Positions 52,435 to 59,614 of a stretch of 64,000 bases of DNA are shown one piece after another. This DNA comes from Sphingobacteriales bacterium (GTDB taxonomy: Bacteria; Bacteroidota; Bacteroidia; Chitinophagales; Chitinophagaceae), in assembly GCA_003963365.1 (NCBI GenBank), contig RXJG01000002.1:263190-327189 (forward strand), written 5' to 3'. The notes beneath the pieces were generated by a model. That model ran no database searches, had not been told where the DNA came from, and saw nothing but the letters and a program-made list of their open reading frames with translations. The position numbers were made by a program, and so were the translations under genes. Position 1 is the first letter of the stretch; the number at the start of each line of letters is the position of its first letter.

Positions 52435-53112
52435 TTAAAAATTGCTTATTGATTTTGTTTTATTCCTGTGTTTATAATAAGGCTTTACAGGATATTGCGC
52501 CAGAATATCGTAAACCACCGGGTGCAGGTTCATCCGCAAATAAGCAGTATCATATAAATCAGCATTAGCAGTTCCGCTCCAAACTATTTTTTGTTGCAGC
52601 CTGTCAATTACATTTAGTGTTATTGAATTTTTCAGGTAAGTCTCTTTTGGTAATTCCTTTTGCGGTGGATAATTGAAATATTTATAAGTAAAAGGCTTAT
52701 TATATTTAAATGGATTTGACAAAGGATGCAAGTAGGGGTTAGTATATACCGTTACAGTTGTTGTACTAAATGGTTTTGGGACAGATGGGTCTTCTATTTC
52801 TTTTGTTTGACTTTTGATGACGAGTTCCAGCAAAACATCAGGATTGTCAATATCTGCTTTATAACCCCGTTCTGCCATGCAATGAGTGAAATAGTTAATC
52901 GTATTATTTCGCATCAGCCCAAAAACAGTTTTTGCATCCGTAGAATCTTTTTCAGGAAGCCAGGCAAACGTTTTGTATTGGTTAAAGTTCGCTGACTTGT
53001 CATAGTTACTTTGAATGTCCTTATAAACTTTCCGGTTACAACTAACAAATGCGGAGAATAGTATGACAGTTATAATCAGAACTGTATATAAATATTTTTT
53101 ATGTCTTTTCAT
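52435..53112 (-). CDS. DUF4136 lipoprotein (paralogue)
   Basis: This 225-residue protein has a lipoprotein signal (TVLIITVILFSAFVSCNRK) and the DUF4136 core: SNYDKSANFNQYKTFAWLPE, ADIDNPDVLLELVIKSQT, NSITLNVIDRLQQKIVW and ANADLYDTAY. It mirrors the DUF4136 protein at 31106-31768, which also directly follows an RND permease gene, so this gene pairing was probably duplicated as a unit. The role is unknown. Confidence 0.85.
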   Translation of the reverse strand: MKRHKKYLYTVLIITVILFSAFVSCNRKVYKDIQSNYDKSANFNQYKTFAWLPEKDSTDAKTVFGLMRNNTINYFTHCMAERGYKADIDNPDVLLELVIKSQTKEIEDPSVPKPFSTTTVTVYTNPYLHPLSNPFKYNKPFTYKYFNYPPQKELPKETYLKNSITLNVIDRLQQKIVWSGTANADLYDTAYLRMNLHPVVYDILAQYPVKPYYKHRNKTKSISNF

Positions 53113-53116
53113 TTTC

Positions 53117-55069
53117 TTAATGTTTAACTTCCAGCACTTCTATTTTACCGTATTTTTTTAACTCATATTCTTTTGCCATCAGGAAAATCAATGGGGTTAC
53201 CAGCAATATATGAGTGGCGGAAGTAAGCACACCGCCTACCATAGGCAGTACAATTGGCTTCATTACGTCACTTCCCACTCCATGACTCCATAATATTGGA
53301 ATCAATGCAAACAACGATACGCAGACCGTCATCAGTTTGGGGCGAAGTCTTTTGGCTGCTCCGGCAATTACATATTCCTTCAAATCTTCTCTTGTAATCG
53401 CTTCTCTTGAATTTCCTTTTTTTGCAACCAGTTGTTGCATTGCATCATTGAGATAAATTACCATAACAATACCCGTTTCCACAGCTAATCCAAACAATGC
53501 AATAAATCCTACCGCTACCGCAACCGATAAGTTCACACCCCAGAAATAGATGATGTAAGCGCCTCCGATTAATGCAAATGGAACTGTTATCAGGCTAAGA
53601 AATGCTTCTCTTGCAGAGTGAAAAGCGAAATACATGGAGAGGAATATTACCACCAGCACAATCGGCAGAATAAGTTTTAATGTTTTTTCGCTGCGGATAA
53701 GATTTTCATACTGACCGCTCCATTCAAGAAAATAGCCTTTGGGCAATCGTATAACCATTTTATCCAGTTTTTCTCTTGCTTCACTTACAGTACTTCCTAA
53801 ATCTCTGCCCCGAACATTGAACAATACTGTACCTCTCAGCATCGCATTTTCAGAGTTAATCATCGGTGGGCCTTCGCTTAATTTAATATCAGCAACAGCC
53901 TCCAATGGAATAGGGCCAAAGTCCATTGTTTGCACCTGCAGGCGTTTGAGTGAAGTAATATTATTTCTAAAATCCTGGCCAAACCTTGCATTTACTGAAA
54001 AACGCTGTCTCCCTTCCACGGTGGTTGTTAAACGCATGCCACCCAAGGCACTTTCCACAATGGCATTCACATCATCTACACTTAAACCGTAACGGCCGAT
54101 TTCTTCTCTTTTTACAGCTACATCAATATATTTTCCGCCGGTAATCGGTTCTACATAGAGGTCTTTCACACCATCAATACCTTCAAGCTCTTTCTTTAGC
54201 TTTTGGGCAAAGGCATAAATTGTATCAAGGTTCTGCCCATAAACTTTTAAACCAATGTCTGTACGAATACCTGTTGAAAGCATATTGATGCGGTTGATGA
54301 TAGGCTGGGTCCATCCATTTGTCACTCCGGGTATTTGCAGTTTACTGTTCAGTTCGTTGATAATATCTTCCTTTGTCATTCCTTTTCTCCATTCGCTTCG
54401 GGGTTTGAGTAAGATGATAGTTTCAATCATGCTGATAGGAGAATTGTCAGTTGCTGTATTGGCTCGTCCTGCTTTACCCATTACATGGGCAACTTCAGGT
54501 ACAGTAGTGATGATTTTATCCTGTACCTGCAAAATTCTCTTAACCTCTGAATTAGATACATCAGGTAATGTTACCGGCATAAATAAAAGCGACCCTTCAT
54601 CCAATGGCGGCATAAACTCACGGCCAAGACTTACAATTAACGGTACACTTATAGCCAGCGCAAGAATATTGATACCAATAGTTGTTTTACGCCATTTAAT
54701 ACATCCTCTTATAAGCGGTTCATATATTCTTTCAAGAACTCTGTTAATGGGATTGGAAGACTCAGGCCTGAAACGTCCTTTCATGAAGAAAGAAATCAGA
54801 ACAGGTGCAAGTGTTACTACAAGAACGGCATCAACCACCATTATAAATGTCTTTGTATATGCAAGGGGATGGAAGAGTTTTCCTTCCTGCCCCGTGAGCA
54901 TGAATACCGGTAGGAATGAAGTGATAATAATTATAGTTGAAAAAAATACGCCTCTTGATACTTGCTTACAGGAGCCTTCAATTATACGAATGCGTACATC
55001 CTGGGGTATTGGGCGATAAGTATCACTTCTGCCCACCATTTTATTCCACCATTTATTGATTTTATTCAT
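53117..55069 (-). CDS. Heavy-metal RND permease, C-terminal part of a split CusA
   Basis: This 650-residue ORF corresponds to the second two-thirds of a CusA/CzcA permease. From the ATG at 55069 it reads MNKINKWWNKMVGRSDTYRP, then IIEGSCKQVSRGVFFSTIII (TM5) and continues normally to TM12 (LLVTPLIFLMAKEYELKKYG). It lacks TM1-TM4, which are encoded by the ORF 55077-56357 in another frame. The stop of that ORF is 7 bases before this ATG, so re-initiation could give two polypeptides. An open frame extends 27 codons upstream but those residues do not look like CusA. Whether the pair works as a split pump or is a frameshifted pseudogene is unresolved. Confidence 0.8.
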   Translation of the reverse strand: MNKINKWWNKMVGRSDTYRPIPQDVRIRIIEGSCKQVSRGVFFSTIIIITSFLPVFMLTGQEGKLFHPLAYTKTFIMVVDAVLVVTLAPVLISFFMKGRFRPESSNPINRVLERIYEPLIRGCIKWRKTTIGINILALAISVPLIVSLGREFMPPLDEGSLLFMPVTLPDVSNSEVKRILQVQDKIITTVPEVAHVMGKAGRANTATDNSPISMIETIILLKPRSEWRKGMTKEDIINELNSKLQIPGVTNGWTQPIINRINMLSTGIRTDIGLKVYGQNLDTIYAFAQKLKKELEGIDGVKDLYVEPITGGKYIDVAVKREEIGRYGLSVDDVNAIVESALGGMRLTTTVEGRQRFSVNARFGQDFRNNITSLKRLQVQTMDFGPIPLEAVADIKLSEGPPMINSENAMLRGTVLFNVRGRDLGSTVSEAREKLDKMVIRLPKGYFLEWSGQYENLIRSEKTLKLILPIVLVVIFLSMYFAFHSAREAFLSLITVPFALIGGAYIIYFWGVNLSVAVAVGFIALFGLAVETGIVMVIYLNDAMQQLVAKKGNSREAITREDLKEYVIAGAAKRLRPKLMTVCVSLFALIPILWSHGVGSDVMKPIVLPMVGGVLTSATHILLVTPLIFLMAKEYELKKYGKIEVLEVKH

Positions 55070-55076
55070 TTTGTTT

Positions 55077-56357
55077 TTATTTGTCTGGTGAAGGATTATT
55101 TTGCCATTCTGACAAATTGCGGTATGAGTTTTCCGACATGATGATTCCATTATCCACTATTACACCAATAGCAAGTGCAATTCCTGTTAACGACATGATA
55201 TTAGATGACAGGCCAAATGCATTAAGCAGAATAAAACTAATAGCAATGGTAATCGGAATCTGTATGATAATACTAAGGGCACTGCGCCAGTTGAAAAGAA
55301 AAATAATCACAACGATACATACTACTATAATTTCTTCTACTAACTTTTCTTTTATCGTTTCAATGGCCGCTTCAATAAGTGTGCTTCGGTCATAGGAAAT
55401 TTTAAACTTGACCCCTTCAGGCAGGCCTTTTTCCACCTCTTTCATTTTTGCCTTTACGGCCTGTATTACCTTATCTGCATTTTGTCCATACCGCATTACC
55501 ACAATACCGCCTACAACTTCTCCTTCACCATTCACGTCAAAAATTCCAAGTCGCAAATCTCCTCCCATTTGCACAGTGCCAATATCTTTTACCCTCACAG
55601 GAATTCCATTATAATTCTTCAGAGCAATCTCTTCTATGTCTTCCTTTTTCTTTACATACCCAAGACCTCTGATGATATAGGCCATATCACTCATCTCAAA
55701 CTTTCTGCCACCTACATCGTTGTTATTGGCCTTTACTTTATTCATAACATCCATCATGGAAATGTTATAATACTGAAGTTTTACGGGGTCAATAATTAAT
55801 TGATATTGTTTTTCAAATCCACCAAATGAAGCTACTTCAGATACGCCGGAAACTGTCTGTAATGCCAGTTTGATATACCAATCCTGCAATGCCCTTTGTT
55901 CGCCGAGGTCAATTTTAGGCGCTTCAAGATGATACCAGAATATATGGCCAACACCGGTTCCATCTGGGCCCAAAGTAGGTGTGATGCCTTGCGGAAGAAA
56001 CCGCTGTGCATAGTTCAATTTTTCCAGCACCCGGCTTCTTGCCCAATACACATCGGCATCATCGTCAAAAATCACATACACGAAACTCATCCCGAACATA
56101 GATGTGCCACGGATATTTTTAACTCTTGGAATGCCCTGCAAGTTGCTTACAAGCGGATAAGTAACCTGGTCTTCCATTACCTGTGGGCTTCTGCCCATCC
56201 ATTCTGTAAATACTATTACCTGGTTTTCGCTCAGGTCAGGTATCGCATCAATAGGGTTCTGCTTTACAGCGAAAAATCCCCACACAAAAAGACTGCCTGC
56301 AATTAACAGGATAATATACCTGTTGCGAAGCCCAAGTGAAATCAATTTTTCTATCAT
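55077..56357 (-). CDS. Heavy-metal RND permease, N-terminal part of a split CusA
   Basis: This 426-residue ORF is the first third of a CusA/CzcA permease: MIEKLISLGLRNRYIILLIA, KQNPIDAIPDLSENQVIVF, the porter domain, and TM2-TM4 with LAIGVIVDNGIIMSENSYRNL. It ends in the cytoplasmic TM4-TM5 loop (SEWQNNPSPDK then stop), exactly where the next ORF takes over in the +1 frame. The frame change sits in an A-rich stretch (CAGACAAATAAAAACAAAATG). No other disruption is seen. The loop is the least conserved part of the family, so a functional two-subunit form is thinkable. Confidence 0.8.
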   Translation of the reverse strand: MIEKLISLGLRNRYIILLIAGSLFVWGFFAVKQNPIDAIPDLSENQVIVFTEWMGRSPQVMEDQVTYPLVSNLQGIPRVKNIRGTSMFGMSFVYVIFDDDADVYWARSRVLEKLNYAQRFLPQGITPTLGPDGTGVGHIFWYHLEAPKIDLGEQRALQDWYIKLALQTVSGVSEVASFGGFEKQYQLIIDPVKLQYYNISMMDVMNKVKANNNDVGGRKFEMSDMAYIIRGLGYVKKKEDIEEIALKNYNGIPVRVKDIGTVQMGGDLRLGIFDVNGEGEVVGGIVVMRYGQNADKVIQAVKAKMKEVEKGLPEGVKFKISYDRSTLIEAAIETIKEKLVEEIIVVCIVVIIFLFNWRSALSIIIQIPITIAISFILLNAFGLSSNIMSLTGIALAIGVIVDNGIIMSENSYRNLSEWQNNPSPDK

Positions 56358-56388
56358 AACAACTGATTAATTGATGAAGGGGTTTGTA

Positions 56389-57084
56389 TTATTGAACGAT
56401 TTCCTGTACAGTACCACAGGTTAACATACTGCTCCCCAAATATGGATTTGTAATTTCCTTTGTTTCGCTTAACCACATGGCGCCTTTATTATTAAAAGCC
56501 ATCGGGCAATGGTCATAATACAAGATTTGATTTGCTCCAAACAACTTTACCAAATCATAGACCTGCTGCGACAATACCCCAAATAATGCTCTTTGTTCCT
56601 CAATCTGCTTCGCAGCCGTAATTCCCTGCAATTGGTCATTCATGTTATCGGCATATTTATCAAATTCCTTTTTCTGACTTGCCGTGAAAAAAGACTTGTC
56701 AAACTTTTTTATGGCACTGTTTAATTGAACAGCACCTTTTTTTGCCTCTGTATTGTTATCTCCGGCTAAGCCGTTTTTTATAATGAGATACTGACTGGTG
56801 ATAGTATTGACAAGTTTTTTAACTGCAGGATCTGTATCGCCCAAATTAACTTTCGTAGCAGTCGCTTCAGCACTCATCCCCGCCATTGAGTGATCCGGAT
56901 TGTCATGATTCATGCTGCTCATGGTATCATGTTTCATGTCTTTCATGGTATCCATTTGCATTGTATCATGGGTCATGGAGTCATGATTCATATTTTGTTC
57001 ATGCGTATTATTTTGTTTGTTATTATTACAGGCTGCAATAACAAGAATTGATATTGTCCAAAGCCCGGCCAACAGCTTTTTCAT
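56389..57084 (-). CDS. DUF3347 lipoprotein with Met/His/Asp-rich N-terminus
   Basis: This 231-residue lipoprotein (LWTISILVIAACNNNK) has a mature N-terminus full of Met, His and Asp (MNHDSMTHDTMQMDTMKD and repeats), followed by a DUF3347 helical domain (VKKLVNTITSQYLIIKNGL, SAIKKFDKSFFTASQKKEF) and a C-terminal motif YYDHCPMAFNNKGAMWLSE with CG near the end. DUF3347 is often found with or fused to CusB adaptors. The Met/His tail and the HCPM motif suggest copper binding. I chose the ATG at 57084. It starts the CusA operon, 31 bases upstream of the permease. Confidence 0.85.
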   Translation of the reverse strand: MKKLLAGLWTISILVIAACNNNKQNNTHEQNMNHDSMTHDTMQMDTMKDMKHDTMSSMNHDNPDHSMAGMSAEATATKVNLGDTDPAVKKLVNTITSQYLIIKNGLAGDNNTEAKKGAVQLNSAIKKFDKSFFTASQKKEFDKYADNMNDQLQGITAAKQIEEQRALFGVLSQQVYDLVKLFGANQILYYDHCPMAFNNKGAMWLSETKEITNPYLGSSMLTCGTVQEIVQ

Positions 57085-57150
57085 AATTATTTTCTTCAAA
57101 ATGAGTAATAGGTGAAATGTGACAACCATCAATCAGATGGACGCCAATAT

Positions 57151-57194
57151 GCCGGCACTGAAAACCATTTGAAGGTCGTTGAAGTGCTTCCGGC
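57151..57194 (-). repeat. Interrupted hairpin downstream of a HYC_CC_PP-like gene
   Basis: GCCGG-CACT (57151-57159) pairs with AGTG-CTT-CCGGC (57183-57194), with a 3-base bulge. It lies 13 bases after the stop of the minus-strand gene 57208-57597 and before the DUF3347 gene. No T tract follows. It repeats the pattern of palindromes placed after stop codons. Confidence 0.45.
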
Positions 57195-57207
57195 TTAATG
57201 AACTAAA

Positions 57208-57597
57208 TCAAATGCGGAGATTACAAACAGCGATAAAAATATCATCAATCAGAGGACTTCGGAGCTTTGTGTAAAAGAATAACTTCTGCAGGTTTTGCGG
57301 GTTATATGGAAACTCATCCTGGATTATAATGACTGGAGTGAATAGGATTTTAGAGCCAGTCTCAGGTAATAAAGAAGATATTTGAGACTGATGATTATCT
57401 GATTTAGATATTAAAATTTTGTCCTTACAGCAACCATCTGCCATGTTGTTGGTTTTGCAACAACAGGATGAATGAAACTTGACACTCACAAGGCTTACAT
57501 TTGAAAGATGCCCCTTGCAAAAATGAAAGTTTATTGCTGTAGCAAAACCAACATTGGCATAAACCAACAATAATATTATGGCGATAATCCTTCGCAT
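57208..57597 (-). CDS. HYC_CC_PP-like Cys-rich exported protein
   Basis: This 129-residue protein has a signal (IIAIILLLVYANVGFATA), then INFHFCKGHLSNV (H.C motif), FHSSCCCKTNNMADGCCKDK (Cys clusters), and a terminal segment with KLRSPLIDDIFIAVCNLRI. The family known as HYC_CC_PP in Bacteroidota has this H-Y/F-C, CC, then proline order, although the PP pair is not present here. The Cys clusters suggest thiolate metal binding. It is 94 bases downstream of the triple metal-module gene. A better match to the family is at 58934-59356. Confidence 0.65.
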   Translation of the reverse strand: MRRIIAIILLLVYANVGFATAINFHFCKGHLSNVSLVSVKFHSSCCCKTNNMADGCCKDKILISKSDNHQSQISSLLPETGSKILFTPVIIIQDEFPYNPQNLQKLFFYTKLRSPLIDDIFIAVCNLRI

Positions 57598-57693
57598 AAC
57601 TATATTAATTTAGTAAAATTATAGTTTCCTAATCTGTGAAGACCTAACATCCGTCATATAATTGACTGATTTGTCTCATTTTCAAGCTAATCT

Positions 57694-58137
57694 CTATCTG
57701 TTTTTCTGAATCTTTTCTTTCTTTTTACTCATGTCCATTCCACATTTTGGACACTTACCAGGCTTTTCGCTTGTAACATCCGGATGCATTGGGCAGATAT
57801 ATTTTCCAACTACCTCCATTTTCATTTTCTCTTTAGGCGACAATATTAAATCTTTCCCGCATTTAGGGCATTTACCTGCCTCTTTGGCAAGCACGTCTGC
57901 ATGCACAGGACATGTATAATTTTTAACTACTTCTTTTTTCATCTTTTCCTTTGAAGAAAGCGTTAAGTCCATTCCGCACTTTGCACATGTGCCCGGTTTA
58001 TCACTGGTTACATCCGGGTGCATTGGGCATGCATACAAGATAGCATGTGCGATAGTGTCTTTCTTTCCTGCCTTTTCCTGGGCAAATGATACAAAGGAAA
58101 TTGTTACAGAGACTATGAGAACGATTAGTTTTTTCAT
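57694..58137 (-). CDS. Secreted protein with three tandem heavy-metal-binding modules
   Basis: After the signal (LIVSVTISFVSFAQ) this 147-residue protein consists almost only of three metal modules: ACPMHPDVTSDKPGTCAKC, TCPVHADVLAKEAGKCPKC and [19 protein letters not shown], each closed by G(M/K)(D)L-type residues and linked by the repeat KEKMK(K/M)EVV. The DNA of repeats 1 and 3 is very similar, showing internal duplication. With at least four thiols and a His per module it could hold several Cu or Zn ions. Similar modules occur as single or double domains in the pump adaptors and the CPH ATPase here. Confidence 0.88.
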   Translation of the reverse strand: MKKLIVLIVSVTISFVSFAQEKAGKKDTIAHAILYACPMHPDVTSDKPGTCAKCGMDLTLSSKEKMKKEVVKNYTCPVHADVLAKEAGKCPKCGKDLILSPKEKMKMEVVGKYICPMHPDVTSEKPGKCPKCGMDMSKKKEKIQKNR

Positions 58138-58196
58138 TTTATTCTTTTTGTGTGATTAGAAAATATTTATGAAAAGCAATTTTTACTTTTTAGAAT

Positions 58197-58766
58197 TTAA
58201 AGAACTGTTGTTTCCAGAAGATGGTTTATTTTAAGTTTTTTCTCAAAGCTGTCGTAATATGACAATTCACTATCTCTGCCGAATTGGGCATCTAAAAGGT
58301 CATGAAATAAATGTTTGTCAGGGAATGACCTTTTCAGGTTATTTATTGTTAAGGCCAGAATGGTGCCATCACCCGAAATAGAATAGAAGTATTTTTTTTC
58401 TCTTCTTCTTTCTTTGCCATTTACAATGGTGATGTTCTTATAAAAAACCCAAACAGGGCCCTTTTCCACAAAAGTGTAAGTGGTGAAATTAGAAGTACGG
58501 ATAACAGTACCCTTATTCTGATAGGCGAAGATTTCATCCTTGAAGAGTTGAGTTTTTTGGCCATCATGTTTAACAGTGATAAAAGGTTTTTCGAAAAATT
58601 CATTGAACTGAATTTTGTTTGAACCTGACGGAGAATTGCTGGCATAGGAAAGTTTGCCATTTTCAAAATCGTTAAGACTAAGGTACACTCCGCTTACATT
58701 ATTTTGGGCATTGGCTACCGCTCCAAACAACCCTGTAATGACCAACGACATTAAAATCTTTTTCAT
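58197..58766 (-). CDS. Exported protein of unknown function
   Basis: This 189-residue protein has a signal (LMSLVITGLFGAVANAQNN) and a beta-rich mature part (NVSGVYLSLNDFENGKLSY; VKHDGQKTQLFKDEIFAYQN; WVFYKNITIVNGKERRREKK). The layout (SGVYLSLNDFENGKLSY at the start, RREKKYFYS later) resembles a Bacteroidota secreted family sometimes found with copper genes. No Cys or Met/His cluster is present. I do not assign a function. It lies between the HYC_CC_PP gene and the triple-module gene. Confidence 0.65.
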   Translation of the reverse strand: MKKILMSLVITGLFGAVANAQNNVSGVYLSLNDFENGKLSYASNSPSGSNKIQFNEFFEKPFITVKHDGQKTQLFKDEIFAYQNKGTVIRTSNFTTYTFVEKGPVWVFYKNITIVNGKERRREKKYFYSISGDGTILALTINNLKRSFPDKHLFHDLLDAQFGRDSELSYYDSFEKKLKINHLLETTVL

Positions 58767-58933
58767 AAAATAATTTTTAAATATTAGTGATTAATGCTGT
58801 GTGCCGAAATACTGACTGAAATCAGTTGTAACATTCCGGATAGATAAGAATTGGTGAATTAAAAAACTCATTCGGGTATAAAGAAATACCTATAGCCCGT
58901 AAATAAGATGCTACGGACATTTGTGAAGCAAAA

Positions 58934-59356
58934 TCAAATACGGAAAACGCAATTACGAACAAAAAGGAGAACACCTTGCGTTCGTGGAGGTGCATGAGTG
59001 ACAGGAAATTTTTCCGCTAATGCGGAAGCGCATTTGAATGAATAATCGTGAAACGTATGGGAAATGGTATCTGAAGAAATTTGCGTAAACTGGAAGGTAG
59101 CATCAGAAACTTTCTGGTCATTCTCCAGCTTTACAATCTTCTTTTCATCTTTGCAGCAACCTTTACTTTCTTTTGCACAATGTTTGTCAGTAGCAGATTT
59201 GGTCATGCCGCAGTATGGACAGGCCTTTTTATCGCTATTTCCATTCATAAAGCCCCAGTCAACCAATTTATCCATGCAATAGTGCAAATGCACAGTGGCA
59301 CCTATTGTAGAAATGAGATAGATAAAAGCTATTATGGTTGTCAGAAACTTCTTCAT
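58934..59356 (-). CDS. HYC_CC_PP family protein
   Basis: This 140-residue protein has a signal (LTTIIAFIYLISTIGATV) and all family motifs: LHYCMDKLVDWGF, KACPYCGMTKSATDKHCAKE, KGCCKDEKK, and THAPPRTQGVLLFVRNCVF near the end. The Cys pairs CPYC, HC, and CC indicate metal binding in the periplasm. The family is restricted to Bacteroidota and is often linked to copper or RND pump genes. It appears to begin the unit of small secreted proteins leading to the DUF3347-CusA genes and has a good promoter just upstream. Confidence 0.85.
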   Translation of the reverse strand: MKKFLTTIIAFIYLISTIGATVHLHYCMDKLVDWGFMNGNSDKKACPYCGMTKSATDKHCAKESKGCCKDEKKIVKLENDQKVSDATFQFTQISSDTISHTFHDYSFKCASALAEKFPVTHAPPRTQGVLLFVRNCVFRI

Positions 59357-59368
59357 AAATTGTCTGCT

Positions 59369-59400
59369 TAAAGATAGCAGTTCTTTATAGTTTTCAAAAG
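59369..59400 (-). promoter_or_regulatory. Promoter of the HYC_CC_PP gene and downstream metal unit
   Basis: On the minus strand CTTTTG (59400-59395) is followed after 18 bases by TATCTTTA (59376-59369), a close fit to the Bacteroidota TTTG(-33)/TAnnTTTG(-7) promoter with the last base changed. It ends 12 bases before the ATG at 59356. A second exact -7 box (TAACTTTG, 59576-59569) without a -33 element lies about 200 bases further upstream. Confidence 0.5.
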
Positions 59401-59614
59401 TATTGCCTGTTAATCTTATCTGATGTCAATTATTCGACAAAGTATTTAGTCCCCCTAAAAATTTCATTTGCAACAGTCTTTTTTTTCTGACAAATACCGC
59501 TTTCAGCAATCTCAGTAAGAACTGACCTATAGCCGTCATTATTGCCATATCATTGTTTAAATACTTTACAAAGTTACTAGTAATGCTTGTTTTAGTTCCT
59601 TAATTAGTTTTAGT

